Assembly (NCBI RefSeq): GCF_030209755.1
Contig: NZ_JARVRH010000004.1
Location: 310,001 to 374,000, forward strand
DNA length: 64,000 nucleotides
Direction: 5' to 3'
From: Arthrobacter sp. efr-133-TYG-118
GTDB taxonomy: Bacteria; Actinomycetota; Actinomycetes; Actinomycetales; Micrococcaceae
The position numbers and the translations under genes are program-made. Below the pieces are notes generated by a model that saw nothing but the letters and a program-made list of their open reading frames with translations, was not told the DNA's origin and ran no database searches. Positions 35,176-46,600 of this stretch are shown here, piece after piece (positions within the stretch are counted from its first letter, which is position 1; each line of letters begins with the position of its first letter).

Positions 35176-37255
35176 GAAGACATACGCCGCCCGGCGCAGC
35201 CAGCTGATCTCCACATTCGGAGTGGGAAGCCTCTTCCCCGCGGAAAACAACAGCTTCATGATCACGAGCATCGACCAATGGGACAAGAAGCATCTCAAGC
35301 CGGTCAGCGAACCTCGTCTGGCCCGCAGTCTGCAAGTTTCCCAGCTGCTACTGCCACCGGCTGGCGCCCGGGGCAAAATTCCAGTCGTGCGCTTTCCCCA
35401 GATGCTTGTCTGCCCTAAATGCGATCGAATCGGCACAGTTAAACAGCTGCAGGCCTCATACGAGGATCCCAAGTGCGGCCTGTGCAAGTCGCTGGCACCA
35501 CTGACGCCATCCCGTTTCGTCATCGCTTGCGAAGACGGACACATCGATGATTTCCCATACGCGTATTGGGCCCACGGCTACACTCCGAACGACGACGCCC
35601 AGCATCTGCTGAGTCTCGCGTCCGAGGGCCGCACGTCTTCGCTTGCCGACATGGTTGTGCGCTGCTCATGCGGCAAATCTCGGACCATGGCGGATGCGTT
35701 CAACTCGATCGCGCTCAAGGAAATGAAGTGCCAGGGCAACCGCCCATGGCTTGGATGGGGCTACCGGGAGCGGGAGTGCGGGAAACCGCCCAAGACTGTC
35801 CAGCGCGGTGCGTCCAACGTCTGGTTTCCCGTCGTTCGTTCTGCAATCTCCATTCCGCCCTATTCCGAGTTTCTATCCAAAGTGGTCACGGCCAACGCTT
35901 CACAGCTCAGCAAACCACAGGCCCTCGAGCCTGACTCCACCTGGGTGCTCGAAGGAATCGCCGAGAGCTTTGACGGCCGTTTTTCCGTCGACGAGCTCCG
36001 TGCCGAGATAAAACGCCAGTTCCACGGAAGTGACGGGATCGAGCTGTCCGAGGACCAGCTGCGCGAGCAGGAATTCATGGCGCTGATGAACGGCCGCCGC
36101 GACAGCCCGGACACAGACTTTGTTGCCGAGAAGGTCGCTGTACCCGAGTCCCATAACCACTGGATCAAGGCCACTCGAAAAGTCACTCGCCTGCGGGAAG
36201 TTCGGGCGCTGTATGGCTTCAGCCGGTTGCACCCCCGGAGCGAAGACAACCCGGAGGCCAAGCCATCTCCACTGTTTCCTGACGACAACCGTCAGGACTG
36301 GCTTCCGGCGATTGAGACCCTGGGTGAGGGTTTGTTCATTGCACTCGACCGGCAACAGGTCGAGGCGTGGGCGGAAACGGACTTCGCAGCCGGACGGGAG
36401 AAAACGCTCCGATACAACGCGAAACGGGCAGCCGAACAACGTGGGCAGGACCCGGTCCCGGTAAGCATCGTGGAAACGCTGATTCATACTCTCTCCCACA
36501 TCGTCATCGACCAGCTCTCGTTGGACGCGGGCTACCCTGCATCCTCCATCCGGGAACGCCTCTACGTCGGACAGGATCAGGTCGGTGTGCTGTTGTACAC
36601 GGCGTCTTCAGACTCCGCCGGAAGTCTGGGCGGGATCGCCGCCCAAGCTGGTCCGGGCCGCCTGGGCGCTGCCCTCGACGAAGGCCTGTTCAGGACATCA
36701 TGGTGTTCCGCGGACCCTGTCTGCATTGAGTCCCGCGGTTCCGGCACGGACGCCCGCAACCTGGCCGCATGTCACTGCTGTGTGCTGGTCCCGGAAACTA
36801 GTTGCGAACTGTTCAATTCGAACCTCGACCGCGGAACTCTGTTTGGGGTGCATGGGCAGATCGGGCTCGGGTTCAGAGACTGGGCAGAGCTGAATCCCAT
36901 TCAGTCGTCGACCACCGGTGCAAGTGGTCAGGCCCGCGCCGTCACCGACGACGTCCCTGAAACTGTCCGGCAGAGCCCGTGGCTCACTATCTTTGCTGAG
37001 TCTGGCCCAAGCCTGCGAGAGCTGATTTCCGAGCTTGTCGAGGCCGACGTCGAACCCGGCGATTGGGGTGCTGACATCGGCCCAAATAACCAGTGGCAGA
37101 TCGATCTCTCCTGGACCGGCGCCCGAGTCGCCGTCCTGGAGGACCTAGACGATGAACGGGACGACTGGCTGGCCGAGGAAGGCTGGACGATTTATCACAC
37201 CGGCGACTTCGCTCCAGCGGATCTCGCCGACAAGCTGGCGGAGAAGGTCTACTGA
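35168..37255 (+). CDS. drmB: DISARM protein DrmB (DUF1998)
   Basis: The 695-residue product has a zinc ribbon near the N-terminus (LVCPKCDRIG...CGLC), the DrmB signature RFVIACEDGHIDDFPYAYW (about 117-134), a second Cys pair (RCSCGKS), and the DUF1998 domain (about 430-580), with TLSHIVIDQLSLDAGYPASS, ESRG, and CHCCVLVPETSCE. DrmB forms a complex with DrmA that acts on DNA. The TTG start inside the end of drmA, preceded by AAGGA, means the pair is translated together. No drmC (phospholipase-D-like) follows; the transcript ends at a hairpin. Confidence 0.9.
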   Translation: MAKKTYAARRSQLISTFGVGSLFPAENNSFMITSIDQWDKKHLKPVSEPRLARSLQVSQLLLPPAGARGKIPVVRFPQMLVCPKCDRIGTVKQLQASYEDPKCGLCKSLAPLTPSRFVIACEDGHIDDFPYAYWAHGYTPNDDAQHLLSLASEGRTSSLADMVVRCSCGKSRTMADAFNSIALKEMKCQGNRPWLGWGYRERECGKPPKTVQRGASNVWFPVVRSAISIPPYSEFLSKVVTANASQLSKPQALEPDSTWVLEGIAESFDGRFSVDELRAEIKRQFHGSDGIELSEDQLREQEFMALMNGRRDSPDTDFVAEKVAVPESHNHWIKATRKVTRLREVRALYGFSRLHPRSEDNPEAKPSPLFPDDNRQDWLPAIETLGEGLFIALDRQQVEAWAETDFAAGREKTLRYNAKRAAEQRGQDPVPVSIVETLIHTLSHIVIDQLSLDAGYPASSIRERLYVGQDQVGVLLYTASSDSAGSLGGIAAQAGPGRLGAALDEGLFRTSWCSADPVCIESRGSGTDARNLAACHCCVLVPETSCELFNSNLDRGTLFGVHGQIGLGFRDWAELNPIQSSTTGASGQARAVTDDVPETVRQSPWLTIFAESGPSLRELISELVEADVEPGDWGADIGPNNQWQIDLSWTGARVAVLEDLDDERDDWLAEEGWTIYHTGDFAPADLADKLAEKVY

Positions 37256-37258
37256 CGT

Positions 37259-37293
37259 TGTGAGGGGACGGACTCTTCGTCCGTCCCCACACA
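37259..37293. terminator. Hairpin between the two converging defence operons
   Basis: GGGGACGGAC at 37264-37273 pairs perfectly with GTCCGTCCCC at 37279-37288 around a five-base loop, extended by four more pairs beyond one mismatch. It starts four bases after the drmB stop and lies 38 bases beyond the stop of the opposing operon's last gene. Its symmetry would allow it to stop transcription from both sides, though no long T-run is present. Confidence 0.65.
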
Positions 37294-37330
37294 GATTGAA
37301 CTCCTGGGCGATACCGCCTAGAGGTGGTGC

Positions 37331-38323
37331 TTAGTCCAAGAAGTACTCGTAGCTTAGCGGCTTCAGATTCTCCGGTGAGGGCCGCCAATCCGGGTAGACG
37401 CTCATCGTCCCATCGTCGGTGGCGATGGAACCGTCGAGGTGGCGCTCCCACTGGATTTCCGCCACCACCGCCAGGTCTGTTGGACCAAAGTCATTTGCGT
37501 GGGTAACCTCGTTGCGCGTCAGGATGACTTTTTGGACGTATCCCTGGGAACCCTTGACTTCGATGTGCCGCACTTCGTCACCGCGTGTGGCGAGCAAATC
37601 GTATGACACGAAGGCTCCAACGTCCTCCACGCTGTACCCGGCTGCCTCATAGTGCGCGATTGCCTGGCGGACGGCCTGCATCTCGATTGCTTTCTTAAGA
37701 ATCGGGTCAGCACAGAAGCCCGCGTAGCCCTGCTTGACGCCGTTCTGTCCCCCGACGGGCGGCGAAACAAGCGGAATGTCGAATCCGCCCCAGTCACTGT
37801 CAGGCAGCAGCCCGTAGACCGTTTTGATTACTTCCGCGGGCAGCTTGAAGAGATAGCCCTGATTTGGTTTGAGTCCGCTGGTCGGATGCCTCTGGAACGG
37901 GAAGTAGATCGTGAGGCCGGCCCTGTCCGCAAAGTCGCGTTCAAGAGCGCTTTTGACGCCTAGGATGTCCTCCTGGTGGTCCGCCCGAAGGTCCGTCAGG
38001 AGGTACGGTCGAGGCAGCGCGGTGTAATCCGTCAGAGGAATAGTGTTGGCGGGCTTTCCAAACCAGTCCCCCGCCCGGGGCTGAAGCTCCCCGGCTACGA
38101 TCGATGCGCCGTACATGCCGGACTTGAACCGCATGGGATTGTTCTTCCCCACCCAGTGGAGAACAACGTCACCAACTCGCACATCGCGCATCAAATCGTA
38201 GCGAGGCGTGTCTGGCGCAATGAGTTCGCTTCCCCATGTGTCGACATTGACGATTTCCATCCAGTACCGCTGCGCCGCGTCGCCGTCCCACCAACGGGCT
38301 TTTATTGCCGAGCTACTAGACAT
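37331..38323 (-). CDS. EVE/PUA-like plus DUF3883 nuclease-like protein
   Basis: The product of about 330 residues starts MSSSSAIKARWWDGDAAQRY. Its N-terminal part (about 5-130, with YWMEIVNVDTWG and VGDVVLHWVGKNNPMRFK) resembles EVE/PUA-like domains that bind modified bases. The C-terminal part (about 205-330) is DUF3883, a PD-(D/E)xK-like fold with DLLATRGDEVRHIEVKGSQG (EVK near 252). This could cut DNA in response to modification. The start at 38323 has GGGGGAG very close upstream; a longer frame to 38392 would overlap the upstream gene. It is the last gene of the five-gene minus-strand operon, 29 bases after the RelE-UvrD gene. Confidence 0.75.
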   Translation of the reverse strand: MSSSSAIKARWWDGDAAQRYWMEIVNVDTWGSELIAPDTPRYDLMRDVRVGDVVLHWVGKNNPMRFKSGMYGASIVAGELQPRAGDWFGKPANTIPLTDYTALPRPYLLTDLRADHQEDILGVKSALERDFADRAGLTIYFPFQRHPTSGLKPNQGYLFKLPAEVIKTVYGLLPDSDWGGFDIPLVSPPVGGQNGVKQGYAGFCADPILKKAIEMQAVRQAIAHYEAAGYSVEDVGAFVSYDLLATRGDEVRHIEVKGSQGYVQKVILTRNEVTHANDFGPTDLAVVAEIQWERHLDGSIATDDGTMSVYPDWRPSPENLKPLSYEYFLD

Positions 38324-38352
38324 CTCTCCCCCATCGTTGTTGAGCACCCAAA

Positions 38353-40635
38353 CTACTTTGTACCAAGCAGCTCTGACGGTTTTCCGCTCCACGACACGAC
38401 AAGCCCGTCCCGAGCTCGTGTGGCCGCTACATAGAGCAGCGAACGCTCGCGCAGGAGGGCATCAGCCTGCTCCGCGGGCGCCAGGTTCTTCAGCTGATAT
38501 GCAGCCGGCATTGACTGGTCGGACATACCGAAAAGGACCACACGGGTGAATTCCATCCCTTTGGATCGGTGCATGGTCATGACAGACGGCGCTCCCCCCG
38601 CAGCGGCGGATCCTGCAATTCTGGCCTCAAGGCCCCGTTCGTTAAGGCCGGTGATTACCTTTCCGATCTGGAAGTTGGCGCGAACCAGGATGCCGACGGT
38701 TTCAAGCGGAACGCCTTCGTCCTGCCAGTCCCGCAACGTATTGGAGAGGTTGTCCAGCTCCTCCACATAAGATGCGGCTCCTTGTTCCTGTGGCGGCGGT
38801 CCGATACGCGATGATGTATATCCGTTAATGGATTCTTCGCTGCCCTCAATATCCGTCACTGGCACGCCCTTCAGAAGAGCGACGGCGTACGCCAGGTTCT
38901 GTTGCGTGGTCCGGTAGTTGAGCGTCAAACGACGCGACCGCCCTACGATCCCGATTCCAAAGCGGGAAAGAGGGACCTTTTGCCCATAGATGCGTTGATG
39001 CGAATCTTCGGCGATGAAAAGATCGTCCGGACCTTGCTGAACCAGTTCCCGAAGGAAGAGCCAGTGGCCAGCGTGCAAATCCTGAGCTTCATCGATTAGT
39101 ACATGATCGGCCAAGCGGGCTGTGCCGTTTTCTCCGCGTTTGCGCAGAACTAAAGCGGCGAGGTGCGCCATTTCCACGAAAGTCGCATGCATTTCGATTC
39201 TGTTGTAGTACCTGTAGCCTTCGATGATCTTCCACACCGCGATCCGTTTGGCGCGGTTCAGCGCCGTGCCACGACCGGCACGGGGAACCTTAAGATAGTC
39301 ATCCTTGTCACTAATGAAGTTCGGCAGCACAACCGTTTCGTATTCCTGCTGCAGGAATGTCGGGTTGGCGAGCTCAGTCTCCAAGTCGTGGTCTACGTCA
39401 CCGAGCACGGATTCCCATTGTTGGCGGGCGTGATCCGCGTCTAGAATCTTTCCGGGCGCGGCCACCTCAAGGCCGAAGAGATCCTTCATCGACTGCCGCT
39501 GTTCTGGCTCAGACGAGGCACGGAAGACTTTGTTGACCAGGGCATCCACGCCAGCAACATAGATACCCGCGGCACCTGGTTTAGAAGCCCGAGGAAGATC
39601 GGCGTCAAGTTTGGAAAGACCGGTTTCAAGCGATTCAGCAAGAGTTGTGGTGAACGTCGTCAGCACTACACGTGCAGCAGGATCGGCCTTAGACAACGCC
39701 CTAGCCCGATGCAAAAGCACTACCGTCTTGCCCGTTCCGGCACCTCCAGAGAGACGAAAGGAACCGTTGTAATGGCGTTCTGAATAGACACGCTGTTCCG
39801 GATGAAGGAACGTGCGCCAGGAATCGAAGTCTCCACCTTCGATGACCTTTTTGAGCTCGTCCGAGTTGTCACCCACGAACGTAAATTGCATCTTGGTTGC
39901 CGGGTGCTCCAACGCCTGCTTGATCTTGTCCTCTTCGGACGCCTCCGGATCGTCAACGTATCGGTTCAGGGCAAGCTTGTCCTGAACGTCCGAAATCGAG
40001 GTCCCGGCAGCGAGTTCCAGCAGAGCCGTAGCCTGCCACTCGGGAGCGTCGCCCAGGACATCGAGGAGCGCCTCATCTGACGAAGCAGCAAAGGCCCTGT
40101 CCACAAGATCACTAGCGAGACCCAGGCTCGAGACAAGCTCAACATGGTCCATGCCACAAGCCGCCAACGGATTCGTCCAGGGCTCCGCCACCGAGCCCGA
40201 CGCCGGGACAATCTTCTCCACCGGGGTCCCGATCTCAATCCCCACAACAGGCTGATCGACGTCGGTAGTCGAGGCCTGAGGTGTCAGCGCTGGCTCTGAC
40301 ACCGGCGCTGACGCCTTCAAAACTTCCAGCACACCGTTGACAGAGTTCACCTGCAGCACGCTTGACCGGGCAATTTCGATCGCCTGGTCATGGGGCCACG
40401 CACCGTAGTAAAAATAGTGCGGGATGTTTTCGAAGGCGACCTTGAACAACACCGCCCGGTAGTTAAGGTCGATCCGCCCCGTCCGCACGCGGGGGTCCGC
40501 GGGCATATGCATGGGTTCGATATGGAGCCCGGGCGCGGTGTCGTCCTTCTGGAGCTTTTCGAAAAAGGAATAGACTTTGGCCTTCATCGCGCCGTCGATC
40601 TTGTCCTTCTGCTTGATCCATGTCACCAGCGCCAT
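38353..40635 (-). CDS. RelE-like domain fused to UvrD-type SF1 helicase
   Basis: The 760-residue product has at residues about 10-95 a RelE/ParE-like fold: FFEKLQKDDTAPGLHIEPM...RTGRIDLNYRAVLFKV...HYFYYGAWPHDQAIEIAR. After a linker comes an SF1A helicase: GGAGTGKTVVLLHRAR (near 295), VLIDEAQDLHAG (near 513), LNYRTTQQNLAYAV, MTMHRSKGMEFTRVVLFG and LLYVAATRARDGLVV. Free RelE/ParE proteins are toxins acting on ribosomes or gyrase; in such fusions the role is not known to me. Its ATG is one base after the giant helicase's stop, with GGAG seven bases upstream. Confidence 0.82.
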   Translation of the reverse strand: MALVTWIKQKDKIDGAMKAKVYSFFEKLQKDDTAPGLHIEPMHMPADPRVRTGRIDLNYRAVLFKVAFENIPHYFYYGAWPHDQAIEIARSSVLQVNSVNGVLEVLKASAPVSEPALTPQASTTDVDQPVVGIEIGTPVEKIVPASGSVAEPWTNPLAACGMDHVELVSSLGLASDLVDRAFAASSDEALLDVLGDAPEWQATALLELAAGTSISDVQDKLALNRYVDDPEASEEDKIKQALEHPATKMQFTFVGDNSDELKKVIEGGDFDSWRTFLHPEQRVYSERHYNGSFRLSGGAGTGKTVVLLHRARALSKADPAARVVLTTFTTTLAESLETGLSKLDADLPRASKPGAAGIYVAGVDALVNKVFRASSEPEQRQSMKDLFGLEVAAPGKILDADHARQQWESVLGDVDHDLETELANPTFLQQEYETVVLPNFISDKDDYLKVPRAGRGTALNRAKRIAVWKIIEGYRYYNRIEMHATFVEMAHLAALVLRKRGENGTARLADHVLIDEAQDLHAGHWLFLRELVQQGPDDLFIAEDSHQRIYGQKVPLSRFGIGIVGRSRRLTLNYRTTQQNLAYAVALLKGVPVTDIEGSEESINGYTSSRIGPPPQEQGAASYVEELDNLSNTLRDWQDEGVPLETVGILVRANFQIGKVITGLNERGLEARIAGSAAAGGAPSVMTMHRSKGMEFTRVVLFGMSDQSMPAAYQLKNLAPAEQADALLRERSLLYVAATRARDGLVVSWSGKPSELLGTK

Positions 40636-40636
40636 A

Positions 40637-43600
40637 TCAAGCTCCGTTCATCTTCAATAGTTCGCGAATTTCGTCAACGTCTGTTCCCACGGTGGACCAG
40701 CCTGCGGCCACAAGTTCAGAGCGCCCATCGTCGCCGTCGAGCACGACGGCGATCCGGTATTCCGGCCACGCGATCGATACCGGCAGACCGTTCACCTCGA
40801 ACCCGAGTTCAGGCAGAACGCTGATGTCGGCATTGGCGATGGCCAGTAGAAGGGTCTTTTCGAACTCCGTGGCCTGTTCCATGAGCTCGTGCCATGCAGG
40901 GCTGAGCCCGTCTGACATCTCCAGGCGCGCTGCCGCTTCTTCGACCGATGCGCGGGCGCTGATCGTAGACATCACCGACCCGATCGTCAGACCGATCGGC
41001 TTGAACGCCAGCAGGTTGGAGAGCCGAAGCCACTCGCGCCAGGATGCTTCGTGCGCGGGAGAGCCGACCGGTTCTGCCCGGTCGTCCAGGCACAGTCCGA
41101 CGGCGATCGTGGACAAGCTCTTGGGCGATCCTGCCGCTGCGAACCCCAGGCTCCCCGAGCTGTACGTCCAGGCCGTGACCGAGCCAGCAGGCAAGGACGG
41201 CTTTAGGCCTTGAGACAGCGCGGCGGCGTGCGCGTACACCGCATCGGAGTCGCCGGGTTCAGGCCGCTGCGCCATCAGCATGAGTGGCACCAGCTCCGAG
41301 AAGTCCGTCCAGGCCTCGGGATCCGGTCGGTTCACCCATTCCCAGAGGATTGTCATGGCGTCCCTGCCCAGCAGGTCCATGATCCCGGCATTCACGGGAT
41401 AGTTGGCCATGAGCTGGGCGTTGAGCTTGGCGTTGGCCCAGGAAGGCAGCGCAACCGGAGCGTCGCGGCCGGCTTCGAATGCTTCCACGTCCTGCCACGT
41501 CACGGCCCACGGCACTGCGGCACCGGACAGCTCTGAGCTGTACCGGAGCTTGTCGCGCTTGGTAGCGTCGTCCGCGATTCTGTTATGTTCCGGGGACGCG
41601 TGGAAGGTGAAGCCGTCCGTGTAGATCGCCAGCACGGGGAAGTTCGGGTCCGGCGGTCCCTTGAGCAGGAAGTCGGGGCGGGTTCCGGCGACATCCACCT
41701 GCGGGATGAGCTGCCACTGGAACTGCTGCCCGGGGATCCGGAAGGTGATGGTGTCCGCCAGCGCGCCGGGGGTCACCTTGGTGTGTGCGCCCACCGCCTT
41801 CAGCCGGTCCATCCAGGCTTTCCGGAACCGCTTTTCCAGCAGCGACTCGATCGAGGTCTCGGCGTCGGGCGCTTCTTCGGTGACGGTCCAGTCGGAGAAC
41901 GACGGCGGGACGGCGCCGTCCGTGGCCGCCTCGCCGGAGCGCAGCAGCAGGCCGAGCAGGCGTTCCGCGCTGGCCCGCGCCACCTTATCCACCGTCCACG
42001 GATCGGCAAAGGGAAGCAGGCAGTGGTGGCACGCCAGCCGCTCCTCGAAGCGGCAGCTGCAGTCGCGCACGGTCTGCCACGCAGCGCGCAGCAGCTCCCA
42101 GACCCGTTCGGGGTTAGCGAACTCGGCCAGGTAGCCGGTGCCGCCGGGGACCTTGTCGTGCAGCATCAGGGCAATCCGGCTCCCGCCATGCGCGGGATCG
42201 TTGATCCGCAGCACCCCAAGGTGGTCCGGGGCCCCGCCCAGAACCTTCTGAAGACCCAGCAGCATGGCTGCCTGGAGACTCGGCACGGAAAAGTCGTCGC
42301 CGTAGGTCACGTCGAGGGGCAGGTGCAGCACCACGCCCTGGGTGTTCAATTCCCGGGCGAGCACCACTTCCTTGACGTTTTCCTGGGCTGCCTTGCGGTA
42401 TTTGCACCAGAAACGATGCTCGGTGGGCAGGTTCTCCTTGGCGGACTGGTCCAGCTGGCCACAGTAGGAACACAGCCGGAACATCGGCGTCCGGACGTCG
42501 TCGCCGGCGATGGTCCGCACCCCGCCGTTGGAGGCAGTGCGTCCGGTGTTGAGCCAGCGGATGTCCACCCGGTTGAAGTATTCGGCGCCGAAGTCGTAGC
42601 CCTCCACAAACCAGCGCTTCTGCAGGTGCTGCGGGTCGATGTCCGCCGCGGCGACGATCGTGAAGCGTTCCCGGACGCGGTTGTCGCGGCGGTCGTTGAT
42701 CGCGGCCTCGTCCCGGCGGACCTCGGCGGAGACCTTTTTCATGACCACGACGTCGAGGACCTGGCCCATGTCCGCGATGGCCGAGGTGCCGCAGCGCAGA
42801 CACTTCTGCACGGCCGCCGCGGCGCCGAGGTCGGTTTTGATCCATCCGCATTGCGGGCAGACCTGCCATTTTTGGATGTGGCTTTGCTGGGGGCCCAGGT
42901 CCACGGCGTCGATCAGGATCTCCATGCCCTGCGCATAGAACGTGGCGCCCGGCGCTAATTCGCTCAGAGCCACCGAAGCACCGCGGTTATACGTCACCGT
43001 GTCCGTGACGAATTCCTGCGTGTCGGCGTCCTTCCAGGACAGCCCTACATCCAGGCTCACCGAGTCGTCCAGGAGCGTGTAGTTCGGGAGCACGCTGTAA
43101 GCCTCCAGGACCGAAATCCAGTACTGGCCGCGGAGCTGCTTGAGCTGGTCCCGGATCATTTTGAGCGTGGCTTTGGCCGTCCGGACGGCCTGATGCGCGT
43201 CGGAGGTCTTGTCGTCGAGACGCTCAGCCAGGGCGGCGGCCTCCTCCAGCTCGGGCAGGGCGTTGCCGACTTCCTTGCGCCGGGTGTCCAGTTCGTCGAC
43301 GTCGGCCTTCCACTCCCCCGCCGCCCGGACTAGGTGACGCGAGAGACCGCTGGGCTCGCCGTCGTCGCACCGCGACGCCCACGCAGTCAAGCGGGCGGCA
43401 CTGTCCGCGGAAATCCGTTCGCCGAACTGGTCCAGGAACGCGGCCAGATAGGCGGGGGCGTTCGCCGTGGCGTCCTCGATCAGGTCCCCGATGAACGATC
43501 CAGGCGCGACGCTCCCGAGGGCCTGGATGGCGTCAACCGGGTGCGGCCGGCCCACAGCCCGCGCGAAGCGGTCAGCGACGTGGGCTACATACTGGCGACC

Positions 43601-46600
43601 CAGGATTTCTTCGGCATCCAGGTACGTGGCCGGTGGCCGGACCTCCCCGTTGATGACGGACAGCGGTTCGTGGAGTTTGGGCAGGTGCTCGCCGCGGCCT
43701 CGCACGAAGGCGAGGACGAGCGAGTTGCCGGTCAGGCGGCCGGCCCGGCCCACCCGTTGCAGATAGGAGGCCACGGACGTCGGCAGCGAGGCCAGCATCA
43801 CGCAGGAGAGGTCCCCGATGTCGATGCCCATCTCCAACGTCGGGGTGGCGACCAGGACATTGGGAGCCTGCGGGTTGTCGGCGCCGCTCTTGAACTGCGT
43901 CTCGTAGAGAATCCTTGTCGCGTCATCGAGCAGCGAGGTGTGTTCCCGAGCCACCACACGCTTGCTTTCGCGTGAGGAGTAGAGGTCCCGGTAGAAGTTG
44001 CGGGCGTCGGCGGCGTGCCGCTGCAGGGTTCCGCTGCAGCGGACCAGGGTGCACGGGCCCCCTGCCAGCTGGTCGATGACGGTCAGGCTCCCCGGGGTGA
44101 TGGCCTGGCAGACCTTGCACTGGACCGTATGGCGTCCTGCGGCGAGGTCCTCGGCGTCCGGAACGGAAAGCACGATCTTCTCCGGGTCAAGCCAGTAGAC
44201 ATCGGCGCCAGAGTTCGTCTTCGAGCTGCCGAGAGTTCCGTCCTCGGCGAGTGCGATGATGAGTGCCTTCGCCAGGTAGCCGCTGTCGGCGGGGGCGACA
44301 CCGAGGCAGCGGGCTGTCCATCGTGCGTACCAGGAGGCCGAGGAGGTGACGCCGTCCAGGTTGTCGGTGGCCGCGGCGGCGCTCCCGACCCGGGGGAAGG
44401 CCGGCGCCGGCCGGCCCGAGGGGAACGCGGGCATGCCTTCACCCTTGGGCCGCCCGCCCCAGATCTGCCAGCGCTTGCCGTCGGTCGCGATGTAGCCTTT
44501 GAGCCATTCGTGGTGGACGCCGCCTTGGAGCCGGACCCTTTCCACGGTGCCCCGGATCCAGTGCAAGAGCTGCTGTTGCGTGGGTGCGGCCTCGCCGATC
44601 ATCGTCTGGTGCAGGGCCGAGTCGTAGGCTTTCCGCGCCACGGAGAGCATGCGGGTGGGGCTGCCGGCGTCGGTTTCGACGGCCAGGGACCCGGTGAGTT
44701 CCAGTGTCCGGCCGGTCCGGGACTGGAGGCCGAGCTCCAGGAGGGCATCGAACTGAAGCCGACGTTTGGCGAACCGCCGGGCCCGGACGCGTTCCGCCGG
44801 GGAAGCCTTCGGGTCCCAGAACGACCGGAAGCTTTGCCGGTCCACGAATTCGGGTGCGATCAGCTGGTACCGCGCCCCCGGTGTGTCCGCGCGGGCAATC
44901 GCGGTGTCCACGAGTTCCGAGAGCGTGGCCGGCTGCTCGCCGAGGGCGCGCCGCAGGGCAGTGCGGAGCGTCATGGTGTGGGAACGGGACTGGACGTATC
45001 CGGCCCGATGCGCGGCGTCTTGGACGCTGTCGGTGAAGACGAGGGCTTTCTTTTCCTCGTCGTTCAGGCCTTCGGCGCCGAACAGGTTGGAGATACTCAC
45101 GGAGAGCATGGTGGCGATGGCGCTGCCTATGAAGGCGATGCCATCCTTAGCCAGGCACGACGGGCAGACGTCCCTCTTGGACTGGTCGTCAGCGTCTTTT
45201 CCAGTGAGCATCAGAACGGGAATGATCCGCCCTTCAGCGAGGTCGGCGCTGTCTGCTTTCGGCGGCATGGTGGAAAGGCCACGGCTGACGGTGTGAAGCC
45301 AGTGCAGGCCCTGCACCTGCTCCGGGCCGTCCTGGCGGAATTCGATGATGTCCGCCTCGGCAGCGGCCGAGATGAGGGTCCGGAAGCGCGGGTTGTTGGT
45401 TACGCGTGCTTCACGGATCTTGGAGTCATCCAGCTCCAGGTCCAGGCCGGTGGGGGCCAGGACGGCGCCCCAGCCCGAGCGGCCGCAGTGCCGGCAATAG
45501 AGTGCCGGCAGGAACATGTCGTGGGACTGGTCCACCCCGTCGTCGGACCAGCGGAAGCGCGGCGACGTGTCCACGGCGGCGTCCACGCGCGACATCTCGC
45601 GGATCCACAGGTGCGTCTCAACGGTCAGGGCGGCCCGGCCGCGGCGGGCGCGGATGTGGCTGAGGAGTGCGATGACGTGGGAGATGAATTCTTCCGCGGC
45701 ATCCGGCCTTACCCCGGCGGGCAGTGAATGGGACGGGAAGATCGCGTTCGTCAGGTCCGAGAGCACAACGGCGGTGCTGGCATGCGTCAGCAGGGCGGCG
45801 GTCAGCGGGTGCGTGCGCATCGCGTCCAGCAGGTCCGCGGGACGTTCACCGAAGAGGGTCTTCAGGACGGGCCCGACGACGGCTTCCGGGCCACCGCCGG
45901 CCTCGCGCAGATCCGCGACGGCGTTGTTGGTGCTGGTGATGTCCACGGCGATGACGTGCAGGTCCCTGCCCTGAACGGTTCCGTTGCCGAGCTGGCTCCA
46001 AGTCTCCTGGGTGAGCCGGGATTCGGTGACGACGGAGTCGTGCGGGAACACCTCGCCAAAGACTGTCTCTGCGAAGCGGAGCATCGAGTCCGGGTCGCCT
46101 TTGCTGCCCAGCGTTGCGGACGTGGCGACGGGCGTGGCCCGGCCGAGCGGGCGGGCACGGTCTTCCCCGCTCAGCCCGTGGGGATGGTCCGTCAGGTCGT
46201 CCGGCCAGTAACTCTTGAGCGTCAGTCCGAGCCGGCGCAGCAGCATGGCGACGTCGGTGCCCTGGGCACCGTCGTAGGTGTGGAATTCGTCGAGGACCAC
46301 GTATTGCAGGCTGGTCGCGGACTTCTGCCAGAGCGGTGCGTCCGTGTGGCGGAGCAGGAGCATGTCCAGCATTTTGTAGTTGGTCAGCAGAATGTCCGGT
46401 GGGTCCTGGTGGAACACGTCGCGGTCGTTGATCAGTCCGTCCCGGGCCACCTTGGTGCGGTTGGTGTCCCTCTGGCCGGTGTAGATGCCGGCGGTGATCC
46501 CGGACAGCTCGGAGTGGGTGGTCAGCAGCTCGGCCAGGCGTTTGGCCTGATCATTGGCCAGGGCGTTCATCGGGTAGAGGATGAGCGCCTTGATCCCGGT

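Noticed and set aside
41585..42958. Long plus-strand open frame inside the giant helicase gene
   Set aside because: It is antisense to conserved DUF1998 and helicase sequence, lacks a ribosome binding site and has the Arg/Gly/His-rich composition of a high-GC shadow frame. The same holds for 44015-45727 and 45728-47041.
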